Source: Strigops habroptila
Taxonomy: Eukaryota; Chordata; Aves; Psittaciformes; Psittacidae
DNA: 64,000 nucleotides
NCBI RefSeq assembly: GCF_004027225.2
Contig: NC_044289.2
Coordinates: 11,618,354 to 11,682,353 of the forward strand
Direction: 5' to 3'
Below the pieces are notes generated by a model, which worked only from the letters and a program-made list of their open reading frames with translations, was not told the DNA's origin and did no database searches. The translations under genes were made by a program, and so were the position numbers. Below are positions 20,268 to 34,300 of this stretch, piece after piece (position 1 is the first letter of the stretch; the number at the start of each line of letters is the position of its first letter).

Positions 20268-23200
20268 AGAAGTTGCTTCCCAGGACTTGCATGACAGACA
20301 CCTGCCCACTAGGAAACAAAACAATCTCTGGAGTCTGTTCAAGCACCAGCTGCCGGGCAGTCTGGCCATCCTGCCCTTGCCCTGGGATAGCATCGTTCCT
20401 CATTAACACCAAGCCACCTCCTGCATGGCCACAGCAGCCAGGAAAACACTGGGAGCAGAGAGGGAAGCATGCTTAGCTGTGGGAGTGCAGAGTGAGGATG
20501 CTGAGTGTGGAGCATGGACCGGTGCTCGGGAGCATGGCTGCTCCAGGGCCAGGCACTCACCACGGGATGGAACTCAGCATCCCATATAGCCACCCTTCCT
20601 CCTACACGAGGGTTTCTACCAAGGCACAGACAGGAGAAGACAAAACCCAGGCAAATATTCATGAGTTTGGATTACTCCAACTGCAGATATTTGGAGAACC
20701 CATAGCTGCATCACTTTGCTTGCTCAGGATGGGGATTTAAATGCTGAGGATGTCCCTGTGAAGTCCAAAACATGAAGCAACTGGGATAAAAGTTGAAATC
20801 AGGAGCAGTTTCAGGCAGTTAGCAGCTGGGATCTTGTCTTTATATATAGACATGCCTTCCTTTCCACTCAAGATCATGCTCTATAAATACCTTCAAGGTA
20901 ATGATATAAATGAAGGAAGGGAATTATTTGCAGTCTCTAAAGATGGCAGGATACCCAGCAGTGTCCTGAAGCTATGGAAGGAAATATTTACGCTACATCA
21001 CGCATGGCAGGAGGGAAAAGGGAGGTGGAGACAACCAGGGAGGAAAATGTCTCTGATAAGAAAAAACAAGCAGGGAAGGAACGGAGGAGGCAACCGCTGC
21101 CTGCGGGGTGCAGACCTGGATGCAGCCACCTGTGAGGCTTTGCCAGGGGCTCAGCCTCACCCAACAGATGGTTCTTCTAACCCAGCTTTTGACATAGGCA
21201 CAGGCTCTGAGTGGGGCTGGGGCCATGGGGCAGCTCCAGCAGATTCCACAGCCCGGCAGCAGTGGGGCATAGCCCCATGGCTCCTGCTGCGGGGAAGCTT
21301 AGGGGTGCCAGGCACAAGCTCTGCTCCCCTCCCAGCTCCCCTGGGACAATCAGGGCTTATTCCCAAAAGACCCAACTTCCATGTGCTGTTTTCCAGCTCC
21401 CAAATTGCACAGGGGACCAGCAGCATTCCCTGTCCCCTTTCCACACAGGTTCACTTCATCTGCAAGCATGCTGATGGGATCAGACCTTGCCAGGATCTGG
21501 GAATCAGAACAAAGTGATTTTTCAGGCTGGGGAGTCACTCCAGTGAGGAGCAGAGCTGCCCTTCCTCTTACGCATGCAGGCAACGAGGAGGGACTGATGC
21601 CTCTACCTGCCACGGGACACGGCCCACGTGTATCTGTGCTGGGCTTTGGGAACCTCGGAGCAAAGGGAAGGTCAAATATAAGCTTTATGCTTGCAAATCG
21701 TCACTGCCAGCAATCCAGAGACAGATCCCGTGGCAAAGAGGAAGGGTTTGTCCCATAAATAAACATGCTTTTAAAAGCCTGGTGCAGAAGATGCTAAAGC
21801 AGAACTGCAGAGGGAAAGCAGGACCTTAGAAACAAAAAGACAAAGCCCCCACTGGTAAGGAATGCGATCCTCCCCATGGAATCCTCCCCTTCCCTTTGCT
21901 CACCTCCACCCTGGGCTCCGGTACCCGCTGGTGCTCCCGGGATGCGCGGGGAGGAAAGCAGGACACGGCGCAGCTGTGACCGTGCAGCTTGTGACTGCCC
22001 ACGCGACCGTGAGCAAGGGGCAGAGCTGCTCAGAGTTTCCCCTGAAAGCAGCACTTCCCCAGGCAGGAAAACACCCAGCCCGGGCGGTGGATTTAGCAGC
22101 ACTTCGGGGACACGAGAGTCCCTTGAGCGCACCCTGCGGGGCTGCCAGCCTGGGCCAGCAACTGATTTACCAGTGTCATGAGACAAATCAATAGTATAAA
22201 ATAGTCATTATAAGAGATTAGCCAGGAGCAGAGCACAGGAAAGGGAGAGTGGATCCCCCAGGCACTTCCCCAATGTCCTCAAAGGAGGGGGGTGCTCCCT
22301 ACACACCCATTAGCCTGCAGGCGCAGAACATGCATCTTTCAGGCATGTCGTGGCCAGGGACATCACAGACTGTGAGTTCATCCCTCCTTGCACAGCGGTT
22401 TTGGGAAGGGACAGCTCTCTACGCACATCACAAGCTCTCAGCTTGTGCCTCCTTGGCAAGGGCTTTGCTGGGTCTGTGCTGGTCACCAAACCCTTGGGGC
22501 TTTGGCTGCAGGAGCCCAAGATGGGAGAGAAGGAGGAGGCACAATCCCATGGTCCTCTGGGGAAGGGGCTGCAGAGCAGCGATCCCTGCTCTGAGCTCTC
22601 CTGTTCCAAACAGCTTTGCACCTAAACACCTGCACACACTTGCTTCAGTTTGGCTGGTGCAAAATGCAGGCTGGCAACCCCAAAATGTGCCCAGAGGCAC
22701 TGGCAGCCTCGCACCATCCCCGCTCTGAGTCCCAGAGAACTCAGCCAATGTGACCATGTAGCTTTAGCCCTGTGGCTGCCCCAGGGAGAACATTCCCAAC
22801 CTTCACCTAGGGAGGAGTGGGGGGCCCCAGAAACCCCCTGCAGTCCCCACATCGCTGCATTGGCAGCTGGCAAGGAAAGGGTGCAAATTCCTCCTGGAGG
22901 ACTCAGGGGGTCGTGCAAGAGCCTGGCAGAGGAGTTATTAAAGACAGCAGGAATGTGCTGTGCAGTCAGGTCCCTGGGGGGGCACCAAGGAAAGACCCCC
23001 CTGCCTCCAGCAGAGCTGGCAATGAGCCCCCCCAGAGCCAAGGGGCAGAGAAGGAAGTTAGTAAACCCACTGCCTGGTGTGGCAGCTCCCAGCACACTCC
23101 AGCAGCATCACTGGGAGCTGTGGACTGCAAAAGATACTCACCATCAGCGGCTCCACTGTATTTATGTCTAATGTGGGGTATTTCTATATGTAACAGGCTG

Positions 23201-23409
23201 CAGGCATGCCCAGCCAGGGCAGCCCAGCCAATGCCTGGTGGGATATTTCCCTGCTCCCAAGCTTTCCACAGCCAACAGTGCTGGGATGGGGGGCTCAGCA
23301 TCATTCCCATCCCGGCCAGTGCCTCGGCTTTCATCAGGGCTTCCCCTTGCAAGGCTTGTGTGGAGACAGGCTGGAGCTCAGCCAGCATTCCCGGTGCTCG
23401 CCTCTGACT

Positions 23410-24010
23410 GATGCGAGGCGGCGGAGGGAGCAGCGTTCCTGCGGTGGGGATTAGCACCCCGGGCACGTCGCAGCCTGCAGGAACTCCCCTGCTTTCCACT
23501 TCGGGGGTCAGCGCCAGCGGCAAAGCACAAACCACCGCGGCGCTGCGTTGTGAGGCCTCAGCTCTGTCCCCCATGCCGGGGGGAGCTCCGAGGGATGGGA
23601 AGGATGAAGGGAGGGTTGTGTCACCCAGCACCCAAAGGGACTGTTGCAGAGCACCCGGCACCCCAGACCGGAGCCCCCCAGAGGGCGTGGAGAGGGTTTC
23701 CCTTTGCTCATTCAGCAAAGCAGCCTGGTCCCCCCCTTCCCGGGCCGTCGGAGATGTCTTACCAGTGCTTCCCGGCTACAGCCTCGCCGCGGGGTGGGGA
23801 GGGGCCGCCGGCAAAGTCAGCGCAGCTCCCGCTGCAGCCTGCGAGACAGAGGGGACGTCAGCGCCCGCAGCGCCCGCAGCGCCCGCAGCGCCCGCAGCGC
23901 CCGCCGCCCTCTCCCCCCGCGCCACGGTCTGGCGCCCAGGGCTCCCGCTGCCTTCCTCCTCCTCCTCCTCCTCGCCATCCCTCCAGCGCGGGGCCGGCAG
24001 CTCACACCAG
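23410..24010 (-). promoter_or_regulatory. SRC: GC/CpG-rich island with a strong minus-strand splice donor; candidate alternative SRC 5' exon
   Basis: The segment is dense in CpG and GC boxes, unlike the flanking intron. On the minus strand a near-consensus donor, CACTG then GTAAGA, follows 23763 and lies 3.6 kb upstream of the SRC start exon. A CpG-island first exon ending at 23763 and splicing to 20187 would be a typical alternative SRC leader. The assignment is inference from position and sequence composition; no transcript evidence is available. Confidence 0.35.
23861..23905. repeat. Tandem 9-mer GCGCCCGCA, five copies
   Basis: Five perfect copies of a nine-base GC-rich unit lie inside the 23.4-24.0 kb GC island. 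They give a repeating Ala-Pro-Ala type frame on the plus strand, which I regard as non-coding. Confidence 0.95.
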
Positions 24011-27000
24011 CGCGCTCTGATCTCTCATGTGTGAAGAGGGGACAATTCTCTGCTCCACTTCATCAAACCCACCCGGGGATGGGAGAGGAGGCGGCTGGAA
24101 CTACCCCGAGTGATGCCCTGGGGTGAGAAGGGGAGCGCAAGGCACTCCCAGCCCACCGAGGGGTTTTCTGGGGGGGGAGCGAAGCCAGTTCCTCTGGACA
24201 CACCAGCATTCCCAGCCCTGACTCTTCGGACAGCCAGGACCGGTGGCAGAGAGGGTCGGCCACTAACCGGGGACCTTGTCCCCAGGGGTGAGAGTCACCT
24301 TCTCCATCCCCAAGAACACACACAGATGCTACAGCAGGCACCATGCAGCTCGTGCTGCTCAAGCTCTGACTCAGCCAGAAAAGCACGTTTTAACCAAATT
24401 TTTCAAAAAGGAAAGTTTTGTGCCACAAACGTGCGCGATGGGGGGACGCTTCTCAGCAGCAGTGGCTCAGGGCAGAGATTCAGGTAGAAAGCAGAGCAAG
24501 GTAATCACTCATCTGGCTCTGCCATCCCCTCCCAGCCCCCAGATCCTGCAGGAACTGCCCCTTCTCCCCCCTATCCTACCAACAGCAAGATCTCTCCAGC
24601 CAGCCCTGCTCACCCAGTGCTGGGCAGAGGCTTCAGCTTGCCTGGCATAAGGGGATCCAGCCCCTGTGGCACCCCAGCTTCACATCCCCAAGCAGCATCC
24701 CACAGGCTCTTGTCCCAGCTGCAGCCCAGGTTTCACATCTCACCCAGGGGGAACATCCCAGACAGATGGGGACAGGGCAGGCAGGTTTTTGCTGCCCTGC
24801 CATCTAACCCTGCAGGGAGCAAGCCTGGAAGCAAAAGCAGCCGCAGCCTCCTGCCTTCACGCAAGGGCCATCAACCTTGAAGGCGTAGCAAGGAGAGGGC
24901 TCATACAGAGACAGTAGCAAAGAAGAAGGAGCTGCTGCTCCCCCAGCACCTAGAGCTGCCATCGCTGCCTCCCCTACTCCAGCCCAACCTGCTCAGCCTG
25001 TGCATTACCCAGATCACAGCACACAGCCCCACAGCACACACCCCAGGCTTGTTATGCTGCAAACACCGTCAGGTGACGGTGGAAGCCACCAAGCAGACCT
25101 CCGTGGGGTCAGTGCCATGCCAGGCAGCCCCCCGTGTCCCTCTTGCTGGGTGGGTGCTTGGGGTGGTGGCTGTCACACAGAGGATGTGCCACACCACAAG
25201 TTTATTTTGATGAGCTCCCCCTGCCCCCTGCTAATAAGTTTTGTCACTATTTTTGGTGCATTTGATTAGGATAATAAGCAGCAGCTGATTGACAGCTCTG
25301 TAAGACTTTGTATGGTTTGTAATTTGTACTTGACTAATATTCAGTGGCAATAATTGCACAGCAGGGTGGGAGGTGGGGGGGAAGCTGCAGTCTCAACTCT
25401 GGGCTGCAGCACATACAAATAAGGCTGCGCTGCGTATGCACGTGGTGCTCGTGTCCCCGTCACCCCTGCACGCTGTGCCACTGGGCTCCCGAGCCTGTGT
25501 TTAGATAAACTAGGACCAAAAAAAGCCACGAGACAAACCCAAATATGCCACATGTTGGGGTGGTGAGGTGCAAGGTCCTCCGAAGGGAAAGGGACAGGTC
25601 CTAGTGTGGCTGCCAGGCGGATGGATGCAGTTGGCTCTGAATGGGAGCATGAGGGATGCAAGTGAATCCGTCCACCCGGCAGCCACGGTATTTAGTAGCT
25701 GAAAGTGACTGCTGTGGCAGAGCAGCCTGCCAGCACTGCCATCCCCACCTCTGCTGCTGCCTTCTGCATCCAGAGTCTTCCAGGTCCCCCATTCCTATGG
25801 GATGAGCTGCAGCCAGAGGGGAGAGTGCCAGGGCTGAGCCCAGGGCAGAGACCGCAGCAAGGAGGGAGCTGCAGCAAGAGGCCACCACCGCCCTCCCCTC
25901 TCCAAAGCAATTAAAAATGAAGCACACTCGGCTGCACAACTCAGCTCTGATCAGACCACGGCACATGAGACAGCGGCATCCCTGCCAGGCGCTGGGAATG
26001 CCGCCTGACCTGCCCAGCATCCCCACTCCTCCGGCACCCGCATCCGCACAGCTTGTCCCCCCCCCCAAAATTAACTGCAAGTTGGGATGCAGGAAAAGGC
26101 TTGATCCTCTGCCCTACCTCCCCACAGCAGAGATGCTCTCGCAAAGGCACAGTGAGGGAACCAGCTTCTCCCTGGCAAATCCCACTCTGGCTGTTTTCCA
26201 CTGCGCCTGGATCGGATCGCTCAAGGATACTGGCCATGGTAACGCCAGGCTGATAGTGGAGCTGGCGGCGGAGGGGGAAGCGATCTTATCTTCTTTTCAA
26301 AGACACTAACAAAAGACACTGATTGGGAGCAGACACAACACAGCAGCACGGCTTCTGAGAGACAGAAGCAGAAACCTTGGGAAATGCTGCGACAGGCTGG
26401 GGCCCAACACCAGACACCAAGCCTTGGGGAGGGAGATGTCTCTGGCAAAACAGGCTCCATCCTGGGGGCTGCAAAGGAGCCAGTGGGTGCTGAGCAGGTG
26501 GGATAGGGTGCTGGGGGAGAGGTGGGCGAGGGGCTGGGGGCACCAGTGTTCACCCACTGCTGGTGGGAGCCGAGGCTTGCAAAGCCCCAGCGAGATTAAT
26601 AACATCAACTGTCTCACACCAGACTGAAAAATGAAGCGTGCAGGATGGCAGCGAGACAAAGCAGCCTCGCAGCACCCAGCCCACAGCAGCCCACAGGCAC
26701 CGGCGATGGGAAGCAGCAGAGAGCGGCGATCCCAAACCCACCCAGACCCACTCCACGTCCCTGTGCACACAACCGACCCCCTCCCAGCAGATGCAGGGTC
26801 CAGCCAGGGCAGATCCATGCAGGACAAACAGAAGTCATCTACGAGGTGTGCCACTAACAGCAGAGATGCCAGGTCAGAGGCAGGCAGCCAAGTGCCAAAG
26901 GGCACTTCACTGCCCCCTGTGTCCCCCAGCACAGGCAGCACAAGGCGGCAGTGATGCCCCTGCACCCAGACAGCAGGTCAGCACCATGGCAGGGGTGATA

Positions 27001-30000
27001 GACTGCTGCTTGGTTGGCACTGCCATAACCACAGTGAGATGGTACCTGAACAGCCAACACCACCCTGTCCCCCTCCTCACATCACCCCCTGCTCCCTCCC
27101 CACATTTTGGTAGGAGACGCAGCCCCGGACATGCTCGTACAGCAGCCTCCCCTTTGGTCCCAGGGGATGCTACTGAAGTGTTGCCTTTTCCCATGGCAAA
27201 CATCATGGTTGGGGCACCGGCTCAGGCACCAGCCCCTCCTGCTACCCAAATACAGCAGGTCACCGTGTCCCCCACGGAAAAAGCAATTCCTGCCCCATGC
27301 TATTGGGCTTCTCTTGATACAAGAGGGGGAACACAGAGGCACATCTCTACCAGCCCCACTGCAGTGGGGCACCACTGCACCACCTGAGTGGTGCTGGTGG
27401 AAAAGGGGGAGCTGCTCCTCCAGCCCCACAAATGAGGGTTTGATGCTGCAGATCCTCTCTGGGCCCAGCTGACACAGCGAGGGCACGCCTGGGTTGTGCC
27501 TCCAGCCCTTTTCCTCCACAAGGACACTCATTTCTAACTTGCATTGACTCAGAACAGAAGGAGAGATGCAGAGATGCTCAGTTCATCTCCCAGCTTCAAT
27601 TCAGGGACCAAGGAAGCCGCAGGCAGGTGACACCCACTTTGCCCAATGACTGCATGTCAAAGGAACCTGGATTAAGGCATCCCAGCTCATGGAAAACTCT
27701 CCCAGAGGAAAGGAATCACTGGTGGAGGACAGCAGCACAGCTGCTGCATGGGGCCCAGTGACACACTCCCCACATATGTAAGTCCCAGCCCCTCCCATTG
27801 ACCCTGTCAACTCCCGTTAAATTTAAAACCATCTTAATTAAAGCTCCACAGCCCAAGTAGCTGGGGCCACTGGGTCACGAGAGGGGAAAGGATAATTAAG
27901 TCAACCACCCAAATTCACCCCCTTAAGCATGGGGGAGAGTCACGGTCAGGAGAGATGCAAAATGCCTCCGAAAAGACATGTCAAAACAGGGAGTTTAAAA
28001 GACCAAACCAAACCCCTGAGAAGCACAAAAGCAGGTTCTGGATGTTCATCTGGCCAAGAAACTGGGAAACACCAAACACAAACAAAGCTGTTTTCTCGCC
28101 CAAGGGACGAGGAGGAGGAGGGAGGGTGACCATTGCTGTGTCACATCCCCATCACCGCACTGCAGCAGACCTGGGGACCTACAGGGCTACATCTTCAGTC
28201 CCCCGGCGTGTGGATGCAGACAGCCTGGGCTGACCCACCACAACGCTCACCCAAAGCCCTGCACAGCAGGTCCCTGGGAGCTGGCAAAGCTTGGCATGCT
28301 CACAGCTCCCTCCAAGGCAGTGGGGTTTTAATGTACATCGATCCCCAAGCAGCGTGGAGGGCTCTGGAGGGAGCTGGGAGTCACCTTTCCTGACTGGCAT
28401 GACACCAAGCACAGCTTGTGGGAGCTCCCGGCTCTCCATCCTTGGCATTGCACACAGAGCTGTGCTGTGGGGCTTACCAAGGGCTGCATGGGGAGCCCCT
28501 GCTGCAACATGGGAGCCCCATCACCCCTTTCCACCCCTGTGCAGCAACAAAGCCACCCCCAAAATCAGGGCTCCCACAGCTCTGCCAGCCCCATGCCTGG
28601 ATCCAAAGGAGAACCCCCATGTTCATGGTGCTGCTAGAAAGTGTTTGGGGTCAGGGAGGAAATGAAAGACAATTGAAGGCTCCTGGAGCCCCCACTGTCC
28701 CCTGTTATCCATGCAGGAGCTTTGGGACAGGCGGAGAACGAACACACAGGTCCCGCAAACCCAGCCAGAGTCTGCTGCTTGCACACAGGGAGGAAAGGGA
28801 AGCACCTTGCTTCCCGGCCAACATGTACCCCCCATCCCTTTGTGCACTGCGAGGGCATCCTGGCAATTAGAGATGGGGAAATAAAAGCTCTCTCACCAGG
28901 AGGGTGGTCCAGCACAGGACCAGGGCTGGAGAAGTGATGGGATCTCCACAGGAGATGCTCAAAGCTGGCTGGGTGCTGTGCAGCCTGACCTTGCTGGTGC
29001 TGCTCCGGGTCGGAGCAGGGATGCCTACAGGTGCCTCCCAGCCTGACTCAGCCTGCACTTCCAGCATTCCCACCAGGACACCAGCCAAAGCCAGGAATTG
29101 CCCAACCAGCTCCAGGAAGTGCTTTCCAAAGGCACACAAAGCCTTTGGCCTGGGTTAACCTGAAGCCGGCTTCTCCCAGACAGGTGATGAGGGCACTGCT
29201 CTTCTCCTGCCAAGTCCAGGAGAAGGAAACAGAAAGGAAATGCTTCCAAGGGCAGGAGCGCCTGCGGGGCCAGGAAGCACCAATGCGGAGCAGGGAAGCA
29301 CCAATATCGAGCCAGGCCAGCACTAGATGCTGGAGCTCCTACCCACCAGGAGCCATGGGGCGATGCTTCCCCAGAACAGCCTCTAGCTCAGCACTGGGGG
29401 TTCAGAACCCCTCAAAATCTGCCTTTTTAACATTAGCCCCGCCATGAGCTCCCACTGCCTGCCATCTAATTCTACAGGTTCCCACAGCCCCATCGCATAA
29501 ACACTGTTCCCATCCTCCTCCAGGAGAAGCACTGGGATGAGGGACCAGCCCTGCTGAAAGGGGTGACAGGGACGCGGTGACGTGAGCTGGCCTGAGGAGG
29601 AGGAAGGAGGATTTCTGTTCCTCATTTCTGCAGCAGCTCCTGTGGCTTCAGGAAATGGAGTTTGCTTCTGCTTTCTGGAAGGGGACATCTGCCCAAGGTG
29701 CTCCCTGGGGATGGGCATAGCGCAGCACCCAGCCCATGCCCGGCTCCCAGGGAAGGGGCAGCGGGAGCGGGACGTTGATGTGACTCACGGGTGGCTCAGA
29801 TCAAGCCAAAACACCAGTGCCACCAGCGTGAGGGCTGCCGCACCCAACAGCACCCAACAGCGCTGCAGCAATTTCACCCCCCAGGTGAGGATGGCAGCGC
29901 AGGCAGGCGGCAAATCTCCAGGGGAAGGGGAGGAAAGGGGCAAGGAACAGGCAGGAGGCAGAAAAGCTCCGGATCTGAGCAAGTTCCAACCTCCCGTGGC

Positions 30001-31328
30001 CACGCTGGCGTCACTGCTAAAACATTTCCACCTTCAGAGAAACCAGCCCATCCAGTCCAGCAAGGAGAGGAGCTCACCCGGCCCCCCGGGATGGAGCTGC
30101 AGCCCCACCGGCCCTGCAAAGGGGTCCTGCCAGACCCCCGTGGCAGGAACCTCCCATCAACCCTCCTGACATGGAACAGGAACTGAAACACTCACTGGCA
30201 AAAAAGGGACAATGCAGGGGTGGTATTTGCACCCTCAACACAAACTCTGTGCATGGGGCCGGGCATCGTCCCGCTCGCAGCTGGGAGCCACAGGGACTCA
30301 GCAGGACACATGTCAGGGTTCACTGCAATGGGAGGGTATGAAGGAGAACCCAAGCAGAGGATCCTCCACCACCAATTTCCAACACTTCCCACTTTGCAGA
30401 CCCCTGAACAGTTTCAAATAAGCAGGATCCCAAGCAGCAAATTTATGTCAATTACAGGCTTATTTTCCTTGGTTACTCTGGGGCATCTGCCCAACACAAG
30501 CCACGTGCTCCAGGGAACTGTGGGGCCACCAGCCCTAAGGCACACATGCTACGGGGACAGTGGCTGACTGTGGGTCAAGGCTGAGTGATCAGGATCAGCC
30601 TCCAGCAATGCACACTTGCCTCCTGCTTTCACCTCCACAGGCATGATGAGACCAGGAGCAGCTCCTGCAGCAGTGGGCACAGCTCAGGACCATGGCTCTG
30701 GTCTCAGCACCGTCAGATCCCACATTAAGGCATGCCCGGAATGCCTGGACTTCACAGAGCCCCAAGAGATGCTGGTCCCCACACGTGCCACTCCCATCTG
30801 CACCACCAAAACAAAGCAACTCGCTCAGGATGCGTCAGAGGAAGCAAGCAGGGAGGGTCTTGAGGGGCAAACGGAGAAGATCAGCATTTCCATACCCAAA
30901 AAGCTCTGCCAGATTCACCCCATCACTCCTGAGGGGAGTGAGATGCTCAGCAGCTCCGCCGGGAGAGGAGCCGGGCGGGAGGTGCAGCCCCAGACAGTGC
31001 TTGTGATAAACAGCCTGAGCAGATGAAAAACAAAGAAAAACGCTGAGCTGGTGTCTTTTATCCCTGCCTTTCCCGGAGGGGAGAGCCCGGCTCCACACAC
31101 CTCCTGGTCCTGCACCGTGCTGCCGTGGTGGTGGGGAATGGACACCAGCTATGGGTGAGGTGGATGGGACCAGCCATGGGCTGCAGGCACCGGGCAGTGG
31201 CATGGGATGAGCTGCACGTGGACCTTGCACTCTTTCACAGCATCTCTCGTGCTGCTCTTCCTACCTGGAATAACCATATTGAGCTGGAGCTGCCCCCCTC
31301 CCCACCCTTGGGCAGAGCCTGCAGGGAT

Positions 31329-31380
31329 GTGATGAAGGGACAAAGGGATGAAGGGATGAAAGAACAAAGGGATGAAGGGC
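31329..31380. repeat. Imperfect GGGATGAA/GGGACAAA tandem repeat
   Basis: A short run of seven- to eight-base purine-rich units (GGGATGAA, GGGACAAA, variants) lies in SRC intronic sequence. No function is apparent. Confidence 0.8.
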
Positions 31381-34300
31381 ATCTCCTCTACTTTCCATCA
31401 CTTGTGGCTCAGACGGCTTCAGCACAGCCCAGATCACAGCACGAGAGCTATCCCCATCCCCAAGCACTACGAAGGGCTCAGATGTGTACATGCACACACG
31501 GCTGTGCACGTGTGAAGGCAGGAGGGGTGAGCAGGCAGCTCCTGGCAGCTGCCCCCATGTCTCCCTGCCCGGCCCCTGCACCCTTTCCACCCCACACACT
31601 TCCAAACTCAACTATCCATGATGTTGGAGCATGAAACTCATCCTGCTGGCAGTGACTTTTGCAGTTGCACATGCACACATCCCTGTCCCATGACACCCTC
31701 CCTGCCCGGCGCAGCAGGGTGCTCACTGGCAGCTTCCCCTCAGCCACATGGAGCCTTCCCGACTCCTTCCCTGCAACGTTCCCCTGATGGGCAGGGGAAG
31801 GAAAGGGCCCAGCTGAGCAGGGAACAATTCCAACAGCCCTTTCATGGTGGTTTATTTTGCAGAAGTCACCAAGCTCACGCTTCCTCCCCGGGAGCTTCCA
31901 GAGCCCCACGGCACAGCCTGACCCCAATGCCACCAGCTGCCACTCGGCAGCACCACCGAGCTGCAAGGGCTGGTTTTGGCTGGAGAAGTCAGTGCTCAGC
32001 CAGGCCACGATCTGAGGAGGAAGCCCTCAAAAGCACCGTCCGAGAGCCTACAGCCAAGCAGGTGAGAAGGTGGTGGCACTTCATGGAGATCAGATCGTAT
32101 TTGCCATGCCTAAAGAAGAGCTTTGCCCATGGTGCGTGCACAATGTAGGGCAGTGCAGCTGGGGCTGGTGGGAGAGGGGGAAGCCTCGGTGTAGAGCCTC
32201 ACCAACCTCTGACAGCAGCTTCCCAGGCATTCCCTGGGGAAACTGAGGCACGTGATGCTCCTTATGAGGTTGGGAAGCAAGTTGGAACAGTGAAACCCAG
32301 ACATGGTGCTGCACCTCCAATCCCAGGACCCTGCTAAAGGATGCCCCGAGGTCAGTTTTAGGATTGATTTAGCACCAATCCCACCCCATCACACTGCTCC
32401 CAAACCGGGGCATGGCATGGGAAAGGGGGCACATGGCTCAGGAGAGCCTGGACTTGTCAACCTCACCCATGGAGGAGAAGGCAACAAAGCAGTGACCATC
32501 ATTGCCCAGGTTTTTGGTGGCTGAGATTGCCAAACACCACTGGGAAGGCCGGTAGCAGCCACACTGGTGGAAGCTATTTTGCAGCACACAGTCAGGTTTT
32601 CCTCCATCCATTCAGCCCTAACACAGCAGGCTCGGGGCCAGCCGAAACCTCACGGTCACGGGAGCAAGACCACAGCAGGTCAACCATGGGACGGGGCTGG
32701 GAAACTTGGGGCCAGCCTCCAAGACTTGCAGTGTGGGGAAGGAAGCACAGCACAGCCCGGGTCACAAGCGTCCCCCTGTCATGGGGGGGCAGAGGTGCTG
32801 ACCCAGCAAAGCCCTTCACTGCAGACCCCAGAGCCACCGCGGTGCCCTCCTGGCACTGGCACCAACATCTGCTTGGACACACATTCCCCACTGTAAGGCG
32901 AGGGCAGGCTCGCTACACATCCCCTATTTCTTGTATTTTTGCCTTAAATGCTCAGTTCTGTTCCCCAAATTCCTCCAGATGACCCCATCGATCCCACACA
33001 CCAGGCTACGGGTTACCTTGGATGCTGCACCTCCACCGAGACCCCCTGGAGCCAAGGGGCTAGGGCAGATTTCTTTAAGGTCTAAACTAAAATCAATGAC
33101 GAGCCCCCCCCTTGCCAGCCCTGCCAGCCCCCAGCCCTCCCCACCACCTCCCTGCTCCGCAGCCAGATCCATAGCCTGAAGGGAAGTCAGTGCAAGACGC
33201 AGATTTGCAGGTCCTGGTTCCTGGCCCAGGTTCAAACCACGTTTGTTCCTGAAATCTGTTTCAGGGCTCTATTTTCAAAGCACGTGTGTGCAGAGGCATG
33301 TGCAGAGCAGAGCTGGTTCCGCTGCAGCCAGCACCAAGGTCGCCTGTGCCAACACGGGGCCAAGTCGGGGGCCTGGGTCAGGCAATTCATGATACTATTT
33401 TTTCCCTCCTAAGCACACTCTATACCAGCCTATCTCACAGCTTCTGCCCGTTTAAAAGACGAAGGACCAAAGGCATGACTATTTTTGCGAGGCCTGCCTG
33501 ACACACTGCACATTTTTTTGCTCCCTGGGGGAGTTTGTCCCCACCACCCGCAGCTACAGGCGGTTGAAAAGAGGAATTTGGACTGGAAACAGCAACAATC
33601 CACACTCCTGTCCCGGGAACAGCCATGCAGGGATGGTTGTTTCCATGCAGAGGTCCGAGCTGCTCTCTGGGCATCACATTAAAGGGATGTCTCCCACACG
33701 GAGCAGCACGGGGATGTTGGTCTATGGGATGGAGGCTGGACGTGTCTCCAGGGCGAGATGTGGAGCACTGCGGAAGTGAGCTCAGATGGGAAATTGTTCC
33801 GTGAGATAAAGGAACAAGTTGGAAACCGAGCTGCAAAATAGACAGTACAGGAAACAATAGCACTTCAGATAGGCTTTCCAGTTTCCCCCAGCGATGCCAG
33901 GAGCTCGGCGCGTTGTCCAGTGATGCTCAGGGGTTCCCCCCCCCACTTAGAGGCACTGGGAGGAAGCTCAGACTGTTTGCTCACTCCTACCTTCTCTCTT
34001 TCAAGATGTTACAGGCATTTGCTGGTTGTTAAAATGAGAGGTTAAGGACCAAGTCCTTCAGGTCTTGTTAGATAAAGAGTTTTAGCTCTGCAATGACTTC
34101 AAAGGCCAGGCGTGATCCTGGCACCAGCACCAAGGAGAGGCAGGCGGGATGTCAGAGGCACAAGGAGCCCCACAGTCCATCCCCTCCTCGCCTTGGTGAG
34201 CCTGTGATGCTGCTTCCCACACTGGCTAAAGGCCATCATCCTCTCTGAGCCAGTGATGTCCCCTCTGTGCTCCCAAGGCAGCAAAGGAGCCTCTTGCCTC

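Noticed and set aside
26638-27387. A 249-codon plus-strand open frame in the SRC 5' intron
   Set aside because: Composition-driven; no hydrophobic core pattern, motif or conserved start, and an overlapping minus-strand frame is equally open.
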